From contig NC_056725.1 in assembly GCF_019279795.1 (NCBI RefSeq), forward strand, positions 1,615,879,801-1,615,943,800: a DNA stretch of 64,000 nucleotides, read 5' to 3'. The DNA comes from Protopterus annectens. Taxonomy: Eukaryota; Chordata; Ceratodontiformes; Protopteridae. This document shows, in pieces, positions 1 to 10,432 of the stretch; position 1 is the first letter of the stretch, and every line of letters begins with the position of its first letter. Made by a program: the position numbers and the translations under genes. The notes below the pieces were generated by a model. The model was not told the DNA's origin. It saw nothing but the letters and a program-made list of their open reading frames with translations, and did not search any database.

Positions 1-383
1 CCAACTATTCAGAGCATTCACTAGTGCAAACAACATCCCTAATCTTGTCCTCACAAATATGGAGAAATTATTCTTCATACTGTGAGTAACATCCTCACTC
101 ATTAGGTCCCACAAAACATTTTCCTTTGAAATAAAACTAAAAAAAAACTTGAGATCTTCTCTATCTCTGGAACTTTTAGAAATTTCTCCACTAAGTGATA
201 CCCTGGCAAGTTTCAAAGCCTCTGAATCCCAGAAAAGCTCTACTGCTTATAAAAAAAACATACATTGCTAACTTATATCAGCATATAAATGACTATACAG
301 AAGCAGCTGCATCTAGTAGAAACAAACGCAGGGCAAACCCTAAACACAAACTTTTTTGGTGAAACTATAATATCAATAAGAAT

Positions 384-848
384 TATAACACTTACCAAGG
401 GTATTAGAACTTGTCAGAGATTTGAGATGCATGGCTAAGCTTAAAAGGGCTCTTGTGGTCATTAGCCTAGCAAACACCTATGAACTTATGAAGGTATAAG
501 AAAAAAAGCAAGATGGTACACACTGCCTACCTAGACCTGTCCAAAGCTTTTGACTTAGTTCCTGACTCAGACTTTGTAGAAAATCTTACTAAATCAGGAA
601 TAAACCCCACCATCTGGATTTCTAACTGTCTTGCTGATAAGATATAGGAAGTCTCCCTCCACCTAAAGATCAGTCACTAGTGGAGTCCCACATGGCATGA
701 TGCTGGGACCACTCTTGCTTGGCATATATTTCTCAGAAGAACAAGTAAATGTCAAGGGTCTGTGGTCGACCAAGACTGCAGATGAGTACAAGCTGGGAGC
801 AGTCACTGAATCCAAAAGACTCAGCCATTCTCCAGATCTTAACAACAG
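384..848 (+). repeat. Duplicated CR1 B/A junction segment
   Basis: This segment repeats 6508-6970 almost base for base, with about a dozen substitutions by eye and one 14-base gap near 648 relative to 6768-6781. It contains the last about 120 bases of a CR1 3' end, then directly the RT block AYLDL(S/T)KAFDLVPD. In the downstream copy those two parts are the tail of LINE B and the resumed RT of LINE A, so the junction was made locally and then copied here. The upstream copy ends near 848, after which copy A linker sequence resumes. Confidence 0.85.
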
Positions 849-1091
849 CAAGAAAACTGTGGCCAAAAATAAGAAGTGCAACAGTGAACATGTTATCAAT
901 GCTGTCATTAAATTAAATAATCAGCTCAGGAATCTAGTCTAACTAAAACCACCAAAGTGAAATCTGAGGCAAAAATAACCACCTAGGCTAAGAGCAACCA
1001 CAAATCCTTCTTCAGCAAAGTCTCAAAAGCCCTACACAGCAGTGCGCTGAGCTGATTGTGAGCCACACCACTCATACTGAAGCTGAAGATA

Positions 1092-1508
1092 GTTCTCCAC
1101 ACTACTTGTGTAGTACCCACTTTTATCTGTTTCTTTCTTTTCTCACCTTTCAGATTGTATTAATTATTAACAAGTGCTTATTATTTGAATCCATACTTGG
1201 GTCAAAACTTGCCACTTCCTGTATCTGTTGCTTATATAAATTGCTTTTTTGACCTAGTTTGTAGTGTATATTTTGCTTATGTAAATTGCATTTTTAATCT
1301 AGTTCATAGAATATTTTTTAAGTATTTTCCTTCTTACATAAGCCATTGTTTTTTTTATGTCTGTACGATATTGTTATCTTTTTATTTCTATATGTGGAGC
1401 TTAACTCCCCGGACCACTGCTGAAAATGGACATGTATCCAGTTGGACTAGCCCGGTCAACAAATGTAAAATAAAATAAATGCAAAATAAAATAAATAATA
1501 ATAAAATA
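1092..1508 (+). mobile_element. Retroelement 3' fragment inserted in CR1 copy A
   Basis: Copy A is interrupted between the parallel of GAAGATAG (1083-1091) and GATATAGC (1509). The two flanks resemble each other and the uninterrupted copy B sequence at 4868-4882, suggesting a short target duplication. The inserted stretch is T-rich and ends at 1397-1508 with a block reading ctgaaaatgg ... cccggtcaacaaa followed by an (AAATA)n-type tail. The same terminal block occurs at 33113-33210 and, less clearly, at 45780-45880, and resembles the tail of the V-SINE at 32683-32760. It is probably the 3' end of an L2-type LINE or its SINE. Confidence 0.6.
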
Positions 1509-2040
1509 ACGATATAGCAAAATTGCTGGCAGATAAATTCATCTACAACTTCACCCCTCAAATATCTCACAATAAATACCAGAAACTAGTACAGCCCCAG
1601 ATATCACACAGGACCAAGTCCTGGAAGTACTGTCAAAAAACAAACGTACTGCATCTATGTGTCCTGACAATATCTCAGGATGTATCCTGGATAGCTTGAA
1701 TCATGCCTTATTTATTCTCCTAACAACACTGTTCAACCTCAGCCTCCAGATGGGCTTTGTAACAAGTGAATGGATGACAGAAACAGTTATACCCTTTCAC
1801 AAGGGAGAGCTATCCACCAACCTGAGTAACTACTTGACCACAAGTCAGACCAGTCACGTATGTAAAGCTAAGGAAAGACTTATTATGGAATCCATAAGGA
1901 CATAGGAAACCTCCAAACACTGGACCCATCCCAGCTTGGTTTCTTCAGAGGCAGGTCATACTTACTTACTTGTGGAATTTTGCGAAACAGTCGTCAAAGC
2001 AATAGACAGTTATTGGAGATCCCACATTCTACCTCTCAGT

Positions 2041-2430
2041 AGTCATCCTGGGATTAGTGCTTCTGTTTTCTCCTGATGAGAGAAGGAGTACAGGGACATT
2101 ATTTTCTGGAGACTGCTGATCACCAGAAAGCCTAATAACTGCTTTATAGGTGACAGCTTGAAATCTGTGCTTATATTCTGGTCCTGGTGAGAGAAGGAGC
2201 AGAGTGCATTGATTCCTGACTGTTTCTGGTTGGAAAGTGAGTGTATGTGCTTAATGTTCTTCATTGGTTTGGTTGCTATTCAAGGCATCTACCAGAAAAA
2301 GGCTACAAGCCTACAGACCCTTGCATCAACTGGGACAAGACTGTGGATCACCAAACAGGCCTGCTTCTCATCTTGGGATTGGTGCTAACATTTTGCTTCT
2401 GGTAAGAGAAGAAGCAAAGGAATATTGTAT
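2041..2430 (+). repeat. Subrepeats in CR1 copy B leader
   Basis: Three diverged units share the pattern tgggattrgtgct ... ttctggtg/agagaaggag. They lie near 2048-2090, 2170-2205 and 2374-2420, about 120 to 200 bases apart. They sit immediately upstream of ORF1 in the place of a CR1 5' UTR. Internal subrepeats in LINE leaders often carry promoter activity, but nothing here proves that. Alignment of other family members would show whether unit number varies. Confidence 0.45.
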
Positions 2431-2904
2431 CCCAACAGAGTGAAGCTGTGCTGAGACCAGCATTAGTAGTAGCCAGGCAGCAGCCATTCATGTGACTCCC
2501 CTCTTTTCACCATTCTTGACAAGCTAATTCTTTGTTTTCAGTAAGTACTGCTTGATTTGTTTCTAACTTCAGAATATCTGCCTAAATACTTCATCCTTAA
2601 ATTGTCAGGGTCTATGTATTAGTTTGCCCTCAAGTGTTTGACAGTGCTCTGCACAGACTCAGACACCCTGAGTGACATTTTCCTGTAAAAGCATAACTAA
2701 AATGTCTCCAATATCTATTTGCACATTGAAAAACTAGTTTGCAGTGACAAGCAGTGTTCCCACAGTTGCAAACTGGATACTCCTGACAGTGATTTATATT
2801 CTCACTCCAACTGTCTAATCAATAGAAAGGGTCTATGGCCATGGATATGAACTTTCCTACTGTCTCCGTTACCAGCTTGGTGGATATGGGCATCCTGAGG
2901 CAAT

Positions 2905-3830
2905 GTAGAAATTGCCTCATGTTTACTAACAACCAGTTAATTCTCAAACAAACTGATATGGTATGTGAAAGTTGTATTTACACAGTCACTGGAGGCAAAG
3001 CTCTCACATAAAAGTACTCCTAATGTCAATAAGGTTGTCAGTTGTACACACGCTGCACCCATCAAGCACAATTCAAAGCAGACATATCGACCCACATATG
3101 CTGAGGCAATTAAATATACCTTCCTAAACCACAAAGACCTCCTAGATGAAGTACACATAACAAATACCCTCAGCAGCCTCAAATGCACTCTTTCAAAACA
3201 ACACCCACATCAACACATACAGCTACATCTCATGGAGCCTCTACCTCTAAGCCCATGAGGCAAGACACCACACAATCCAACATTCTGGTCATTGGAGACT
3301 CGATTGTGAAAAACATTGATGTCCCTCTCACCAGGCTGAGTAAGGAGAAAGTCATGGTCAGTTGCTTATCAGGGGCTACAATCTGCCACATTATGCATGC
3401 ACTCAGGTCATTGGACCACAATTACCAATATGACTCAGTCATAGTCCATGTGGGAGTAAATGACCTGAGACTTTACCTCCTCAGACTATATGAAGACAGA
3501 CATCATGGAGCTCTCGGAATGTGTCTCTCATCTAGGTATGAGCCTAGCACTGAGCAGCATTTTACCTTCTCCAAGGATGATGTCACAATATGAACAAAAG
3601 ATGATTGGCTTTAATAATTGGCTTAGTTTCTTGTGTCATTTTAAGGGGGTGTAATATTTGTCAGCATGGAAGGAGATGGTCAACAGACCAAGATGCTTTG
3701 CCAGGGATGGTCTGTACCTCTCCCATCTACGCTTTTGAATATTAACTAAAACATTGTCTTCCCTCATAGTGCTTTTTTTAGGCAATGCCAAACTGAAAGT
3801 ACTTCCGACATAGCAAATCAAAACCAAGAA
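2905..3830 (+). pseudogene. CR1 ORF1: zinc finger plus SGNH esterase
   Basis: The start has a CX2C...CX2C pattern (CRNCLMF..., then MVCESCIYT) typical of the PHD-like finger in CR1 ORF1 proteins. After a linker and a frameshift near 3185, the SGNH hydrolase fold follows: block I ILVIGDSIVKNI with the nucleophile serine (about 3285), block III VIVHVGVNDLR with the GxND motif (about 3440), and the last block RDGLYLSHLRF (about 3705). The catalytic histidine expected in DGLHLS reads tyrosine here, which fits a single C-to-T change. A stop at about 3591 and others break the frame. In active CR1 elements this protein binds RNA and carries esterase activity that aids retrotransposition. Confidence 0.85.
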
Positions 3831-3842
3831 AATCTAAATGAA

Positions 3843-6430
3843 TTACTGCTCAGTGCTAGGAGTCTAAACAAAAAGTTCCACTCCCTAGAAGCTCTCTTTA
3901 CCCTAGAGAATACTGATGTCTGTGCGGTTACTGAGACATGGTTTAAAGCCATGGAGATCCTACCAACCGTAGGACAGCTACTTCACAGGCAGGGACTGAA
4001 GGTGGAGGTGTCTCTATTTACATCAAAAATAAATATATTTCAAGGCTGGTCAAACAGAACAATGCAGTTGAGCTACTCCATGTTCAAATCACCATAGGCA
4101 AAATCCAGTACCACTTCCATGCAAGCTATAGGTCCCCCTCCATGACCCAGGAAACCCACACCATGTATTTAAACTTATTAGAAACATTAACCATCCAACC
4201 CAGTACCACATTCATGGGTGACTTAAATAACCCTCTGTTAACTGGGAATGCTATATGACACCAAACATGCATGCGCAGAGATTCCTGTATTTTGTAAACA
4301 CAAACTCCCTGGACCAGATACTCAATACACCAACCAGGGATGTATACTGGATCTGGTCCTCATTAATATGAGAATGCTGCACAACCCCTACTGTAATGCC
4401 TTCCCTGGTAAGGTCAGACCACAAAATGGTCTCCTTTGAAGTAAAAATAAAACTTGGACCCCCAGGAACTATTCTAAGGCTAACCTCCTGCTAGTAAGTG
4501 AGAACCTAGCAAAATTTCAAGCCCTATAAACACTGAGGACACTGCTGCCAACGCAGAACTGTTTACAGAAACCCTGTACAAGCATGATAATAGCTGCATA
4601 GAGACACTTGTACCTACAAGGAAGAAGTACAGAACTAGCTCAAAAAACAAGCCACTCTGGTGAAATCACAAAATCAAAAGTCCGGATAATAGGATGAAGA
4701 AAATCATGGCAAAAGTTAGGAGATGCAGCACCCAGCAGGATAAAAGCACTCCCATCAAGCTTTTGGCCTCCCAGGCCAAGGACATTCTTTAGTTATGTCT
4801 GCAACCTCAAAGGCAATACACAATTGTGTGCAGAGCTCATTGTAAATGGAGCCACCTATACTGAGCCAGAAGATATAGCAAACCTCCTGGCTGATAAATT
4901 CAGCTCTAACCTAACCCCTCTCCCCCCTCTACCTTCTCTCAGGAAATATCATCAACTATAACTACCCCTACTATCAGTAGGGAACAGGTCCTTAATGCTG
5001 TCTCTAAGACCAAGAACACGGCATCAGTGGGCTCAGACAATATCCAAGGATACCTTCTAAGTAGCATGAAACATGACCTATCAAGGCTTCTGGAAATGCT
5101 ATTTAATTGTAGCCTCCAAACAGGCTTTGTGCCTCATGAATGGAGAAAGGCAAGAGTCATCCCTCTGCACAATGGTGGACCAACTGCAGACTCTGGAAAC
5201 TACATACCCATAAGTCTCACTAGTCTTATATGTAAAGCCATGACAAGAATTATCATGGAGATGATCAATAGAGATATAGTAAACCTCCAGACACTGGACC
5301 CAACCCAGTTTGGTTTCATCAAGGGCAGATTATGCCTACTCAACCTGGTGGACTTCTTTGAGAAGGTCACCAAAGCAATGGATGAGGGAAAAATCGTTCA
5401 TACTACCTACCTTGACCTGGCCAAGGTATTTGACACAATACCCCACTTGGGCATTGTTGACAAACTCAAGAGGTTAGGTACAAACCTGTATGTCACCCAG
5501 TGGAGAGCCAAATGCTTCACAGATAGGACTCAGGAAGGTATAACTAGGGAGTTCACCTCTACAAAGAGGCCAATTCACAAGTGGAGTCCCTCAAGGATCA
5601 GTCCTTGGACCACTCCTTTTTGGCATTTACTTCTCAGAAGTCAGTGGTCTCTTGCTGATTAATTTGCAGATGATTGCAAATTAGGAGCTGTCATTGAATC
5701 TCGCGCTGATGCAGATGTTCTCCAGGAGGGGCTGACACAGGCAAACAACTGGTGTCAGAGCCATGGACTAAAACTAAATACCAAGAAATTCACAATAGTA
5801 TCCTTTGGGAAGTCATCCATCCCTGGTAACTATCATATCGACAACACACCCCTTAGGGATGACCTAGTAGTCAGGGACTTAGGGACACACATAGATAGTA
5901 ATCTAGCCTTTTACCATCATGTGTCTACAGTGGTGAGGAAATCATTCTGTGTTGTGCAACTTATAAACAAAGGTATGGCATCTAAGTCCAAGGAAGTAAT
6001 TGTTTCACTGTATTTGGCATTCATCAGACCTATCCTTGAGTACAATGCCCCCTTTGGTATGTACCTAACCAGGCATATCCAACAATTTTAACATCCACAG
6101 AAGCTCCTCACTAAAAGAATACAGGGTGTAAGTAAAATATCCTATGCAGACCGCCTCAAGGCTCTATCCCTGTATTCTGTCCCCTACAGGCTTTTGAGGG
6201 GAGATACAGGGCATTGTGAGATCCCACTCTGATGGACCTTCTGCACATCCACAAAACAAACAGTACCAGAATTACCCATTCTAATGACTTAAACCTTAAC
6301 TGTGATATAAATAGGACCTACTAGAAAGATAGGTCATCTCTCTAGCAGATTCATCCATGTGAAGCAGAGTTCCTCCCTAACCCAATTCAAGTGCAACTTG
6401 GACAATTGGATGGGAAACCAGAAATTCATC
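3843..6430 (+). pseudogene. CR1 ORF2: endonuclease and reverse transcriptase
   Basis: The endonuclease begins LLLSARSLNKKFHSLEAL and includes DVCAVTETWF with the catalytic glutamate, then a region ending LDLVLINM...VRPQNGLL where the usual SDH is degraded. The RT spans about 4970-6100: VGSDNIQGYLLSSM, RKARVIPLHNGG, TYLDLAKVFDTIPH with the first catalytic aspartate, an SPSRISPWTTPF region equivalent to PQGSVLGPLLF but read in a shifted frame, and FADDCKLGAVIES at 5660 holding the catalytic DD pair. The C-terminal block RPILEYNAPFGMYLTRHI is conserved in copy C at 37635. The longest open piece is 5027-5662 (211 residues). In live elements this enzyme nicks target DNA and reverse transcribes the RNA. 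Confidence 0.9.
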
Positions 6431-6616
6431 CCTGGTTTGGTACCTATGTCTCTAATGGACATGGGTAACCTTTAAATGGTTCCTCTCCCAGGCCCATTGC
6501 TTACACTTACCAAGGGTATCAGAACTTGTCAGAGATTTGAGATGCATGGCTAAGCTTAAAAGGGCTCTTGTGGTCATTAGTCTAGCAAACACCTATGAAC
6601 TTATGAAGGTATAAGA

Positions 6617-7815
6617 AAAAAACAAGATGGTACACGCTGCCTACCTAGACCTGACAAAAGCTTTTGACTTAGTTCCTGACTCAGACTTTGTAGAAAATCT
6701 TACTAAATTAGGAATAAACCCCACCATCTGGATTTCTAACTGTCTTGCTGATAAGATATAGGAGGTCAAGATGGAGTAGCTCCCTCCACCTAAAGATCAG
6801 TCACTAGTAGAGTCCCACAGGGCATGATGCTGGGACCACTCTTGCTTGGCATATACTTCTCAGAAGAACAAGCAAATGTCAATGGTCTGTGGTTGACCAA
6901 GACTGCAGATGAGTACAAGCTGGGAGCAGTCACTGAATCCAAAAGACTCAGCCATTCTCCATGTCTTGTCCCAAACAAATAAGTGCCAAAGTCATGGACT
7001 AAAGCTAAATGCTAAAAAGTGACTTCGCATTCGACCATCATGTGTCTACTGTTGTGAAAAAGTCCTTCTATATTGCTCAACTTATAAACAAAAGGATAAC
7101 ATCTTATTCCAGAGATGTCATTGTTCCATTGTAGTCAGCACTTATCACGCCCATCAATGAGTAAAATGCCCTCTTTGGCATGTACCTGTCTAGACATATA
7201 CTGCAACTACAGAACCCACAGAGGTTTCTCACAAAGAGAATACAGGGACTAAACCACATGACATACACAGACTACCTCAAAGCCCTGTCACTATACTAAG
7301 TCTCTTATAGAGTACTGACAGGTGATCTGTGCCTGGACTATAAGGCATCCTCTGATCCAGTACTAATTGACCTACTGCACATCAGCAAGTCAAATGGTAT
7401 CAGAAATACCTGATCCAGAGACTTTAACTTCTTCTGCAACATAAACAGAATGGTTTAGATGGACAGATACATATCCGAGAGGATACCACAGCTCTGGAAC
7501 AGACTCCCCATCTACGTAAAACAAAGCGCATCCTTGTCCCTATTCAAATACAACTTAGATCAATGGATGGGAATAAGGATATTTATCTCAGGACTGCTCT
7601 CTCTGCTACTAAGGACCAGAAGCAGTGTCTAATGCTCTCTCCTGCATCATGGTTCCCTTTTAGTACTCAGCAGTATGGGTCCAGGAACATCCATTCACAA
7701 ATGGAAGTATAGGAATAAAAAATCATGGTGAAGGTAATTTGAAAACCTAATGGGATAACATGACTAGGCTTAAATTGGGCCTTCAGGGCAGTTAGGCTAC
7801 TATTCACCTATGAAT
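6617..7815 (+). pseudogene. CR1 copy A, 3' part (reverse transcriptase to 3' end)
   Basis: Starts in the RT block AYLDLTKAFDLVPD, immediately after the tail of copy B, at the same protein position where copy A broke off near 2019. The sequence runs through VNGLWLTKTADEYKLGA and the INxxxALFGMYLSRHI-type C-terminal block to a CR1-type 3' UTR ending near 7815. A deletion around 6975-7020 and many stops are present. The 3' UTR text (gactaggcttaaa...) is diverged from copy B, so copies A and B belong to different subfamilies or ages. Confidence 0.85.
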
Positions 7816-7849
7816 GAGTGAAAATGCAGACTTGTAGCACTCTTAGACT

Positions 7850-8080
7850 TATATGTTTATTGAAATATTCTGTTTTCTTTAAGGTATGGTGATCTTATAG
7901 TTGATATATAAAAGTTCTGGAGTTGTGGGAGGCTGTCATTATTTTCTGACTTTAACCCTCAATGATTATGCCATTGATATGCCAGAAAATCACAATTTTA
8001 TGAGAAACAGACCAAAAATATGAGGCAACAATTTGGACATTCTGCAAAAATCTGTACAGTTGAGAGGTATGGCATAGTAC
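7850..8080 (+). repeat. Interspersed repeat shared with 37860-38170
   Basis: The end of this stretch (gccagaaaa ... atgaggcaa ... ggac ... cagttgaga-gtatgg, about 7980-8072) matches 38075-38172, where the same text sits as an insertion within a CR1 copy. There is no coding potential. It may be a non-autonomous DNA transposon, because the end resembles inverted-repeat termini of the ctctcaactg type. I cannot name the family. Confidence 0.55.
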
Positions 8081-9950
8081 CCAAATTCAATGGTGTTTTA
8101 TACACACCTATGCCAGTAACATTCCCTGACAGTTTCATAAATGTTGAACCATTTTAAAATAAAAAAAACAATGAAACAGTCTAGCACAGAGGATATTCTG
8201 GGGCAGGACTGAAAATATCCAGCAGTTAAGAGATTAAATGTGCAGTTGTATCTGTCACTATGATGATATCTTTGTGCACGTTTTATCTTAAGGATTCCAC
8301 AATTTGACTGGAGCTGTTCAAATGTCAAGGAGTATTTTTACATTTTTTTTGTAAAGTAAGATATTTTGTAGGTTTCGTCTTTTTGTGTTCAGCGTTTCAG
8401 TGCTTATTTGGTACTGCCTGGCAAATGCAGCACTTACTAACATTCAATGAATTTTCTGTGATAATCTCTGGGTACTAACATAGTCTGTATTTCACATAAT
8501 CTAAAATATAAAAATCGTCTGCTTCTGTTGTTTCTTTTCTGTGCCAGTGTACAATTCTGTGCCTTAGCTCACTTTCTTTTGGTGTCAAGGTGGATGCTGT
8601 TTCTTTGCAATGCTTCATTTTGTTCTATACATACCCATAGTGTTTCCCATTTTGAAATATTCTCTGAATAACATATAGGCTACTTTCATTTTTTTCACTG
8701 CTTTGGTTTATTTCCAGTGTTTATTACAATTCACGCAACTTTCTTGGCGTTAAGCTCACTACTATAGTTACCTTTGGTTTTTACATCAGAACAATCCACT
8801 ACATTGACCAAGTTGGTTCCTCTTCATCAATCCACATTGGTTGTCGCTCCAGCCACACAAAACAAACCATTTGAAGAAGCTTCAGCCAGATGAAAAGAAA
8901 AAAAATTTCAAGGTCACAAGAGCCCCTGCACCCTCAATGTGAGGGATTTGCCTGCCACACCCTTCTTATTCATGCATACTAAGCACAACATTGCATAACC
9001 TCAGAGGAGACTTTACAGTCCAAAATCTTTGAATCACTACTGCACACTAATACAAACTACACTGGGAGGGATTCCCATTTGAAAACAGTGATTGATGAGT
9101 TGCAGCTCCAGGATGCACATTTAACGACCTTAAACCTTCACTAGGTCTGACCCAAAGACTTTACATTGTAATCTGAATATGCCAATAAAGTAAGTATTGA
9201 TTTACAGACAGTGCTCTGCAGCTTCAGTGCTTTGAATGCATGCTGACAAAACATTTTATTTTGCTCTAATATCAAGTTTAAAGACAACAGTTTGGCGTTA
9301 TTAGAAATATTTCTACCAACTATTGTCCACAACCTCATGGCCATGTACCACACTCTAGTTCTGTATTTTATGCATTTCTACAGTGCCCACAAACAAATTT
9401 TTACCTCATTGTGCACACTAGTTAAGTCAGTTTTTCTAAACTCTTACAGAATGGTTACTGCCACCACATAGCCTGAACGCTATTAACCTGATTCAATGCT
9501 ATGCCCTTTTTCTTATGCATGTAATCACATCCACAGTATGATACTTTAATTTTGACTGTGCAGCTCTGTCCAGGCATTATCTTCAACCTCATCCTTAAAT
9601 TCATTATAGTGATTATTTCATATGTATTAAGCACAAATCAAAAAGAAACAAGGAATAGTACAAAAGTTTAGAAAAGAAATGCAAAAATTTACAAATATTC
9701 AAGGTTATTAAACATCAATACTCAACTACAATAACATGAATGCATAATGAAATAACGACATAGAGTACTAAGACAATGACACAAAGCAGTGCAATATCAA
9801 CAAGGCTAAAATTTCAGACCCGACCAGCTAAGCTGCTGCCAATGGAAGCAGATTATTAACAAATTAGTATCAAATCTGTTGTTAACAGGTCGGTTATCTC
9901 AGTTAGTTAAATCCAAGACCAAGTCCAAGTTCACTTGTAGGTAGTACAAA
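8080..9950. other. No gene seen; AT-rich unclassified sequence
   Basis: Only short random frames occur. The sequence is AT-rich with no recognised domain, array or terminal repeat. A gaagaagct...gatgaaaag stretch near 8873-8900 vaguely resembles Penelope termini but is too weak to call. Confidence 0.4.
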
Positions 9951-10059
9951 AGGTTTGCTTGGAGAACCAAATAAGGGCCCAAGACTGAGATGACTGGGTG
10001 TCCAAACAGTTTATTCGAGACCAAACAAACAGAATCACTTTAACGCTAAGTACACAGAA

Positions 10060-10085
10060 TACGTTTTCGAACGTCTTCTTCAGAA
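10060..10085 (-). ncRNA. Hammerhead-like core motif in Penelope 1 terminal region
   Basis: Read on minus: CTGAAGA, a short stem-loop candidate, then CGAAAACG. CTGA(A/T)GA followed by GAAA after a short stem is the pattern of type I hammerhead cores reported in Penelope-like terminal repeats. Here box 1 has CTGAAGA rather than CTGATGA, so the ribozyme may be inactive. Called from the recurrence of the same layout at 15071, 41607 and 51811. Confidence 0.45.
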
Positions 10086-10325
10086 GCCAAATAGTAAATG
10101 AATACTTTAACACCTCATATATAAGCTGTTCTAAATCAATTAAAAACAATTATGCAATAAAAACAATCACATTAACCCACTCAAGTAAATAATAAAATGA
10201 ATAATTTGTGTACTCTACTGAACCTGTTTATAAAAATATTACAAATACACAAATAACAAATAGTGTTGTAAAGGGAATTAAACTCCAAAAGTTAATAACC
10301 GTTAAAATATTGCACTTATATAAAA

Positions 10326-10330
<5 letters not shown>

Positions 10331-10384
<54 letters not shown>
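10331..10384. repeat. (AT)n microsatellite
   Basis: About 26 uninterrupted AT units lie just beyond the 3' end of the Penelope 1 endonuclease. Likely in the element's 3' UTR. Confidence 0.95.
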
Positions 10385-10386
<2 letters not shown>

Positions 10387-10432
10387 TATCTTGTTTATAT
10401 TAGACGTAAAAAACTGTTATTTAAATAATATG

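Larger units (their letters stand above)
1..2019 (+). pseudogene. CR1-like LINE copy A, 5' part (end of endonuclease to start of reverse transcriptase)
   Basis: Bases 1-150 translate to the end of an apurinic-type endonuclease (NIPNLVLTNMEK, then RSHKTFSFEIKLK), parallel to 4340-4460 of copy B. Bases 849-1090 and 1509-1600 give the linker, and 1657-1990 gives the first reverse-transcriptase blocks (PDNISGCIL..L..LFNLSLQMGFV..EW). Several stops and frameshifts make it dead. Two insertions break it: 384-848 and 1092-1508. The reading stops near 2019 at the same RT position where 6617 resumes, so copy B appears inserted into copy A. CR1 assignment rests on similarity to copy B, whose ORF1 is diagnostic. 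Confidence 0.85.
2020..6616 (+). mobile_element. CR1-family LINE copy B, near full length, degenerate
   Basis: About 4.6 kb with the CR1 order: repeated 5' leader (2041-2430), ORF1 with a PHD-like zinc finger and SGNH esterase (2905-3830), ORF2 with endonuclease (3843-4470) and reverse transcriptase (4970-6100), a conserved C-terminal block, and a short 3' UTR that ends in tatgaact/tatgaagg octamer-like repeats rather than poly(A), as is usual for CR1. It lies inside CR1 copy A at a reverse transcriptase position. All ORFs carry stops or frameshifts, so it cannot move on its own. The boundaries are accurate to a few tens of bases. Confidence 0.9.

Noticed and set aside
3183..3593. Host GDSL lipase/esterase gene
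   Set aside because: The SGNH domain lies in CR1 ORF1 order between a zinc finger and a CR1 ORF2.
8873..8900. Fifth Penelope terminal motif
   Set aside because: gaagaagct...gatgaaaag lacks the ordered CTGA(A/T)GA and GAAA boxes and no Penelope sequence is nearby.
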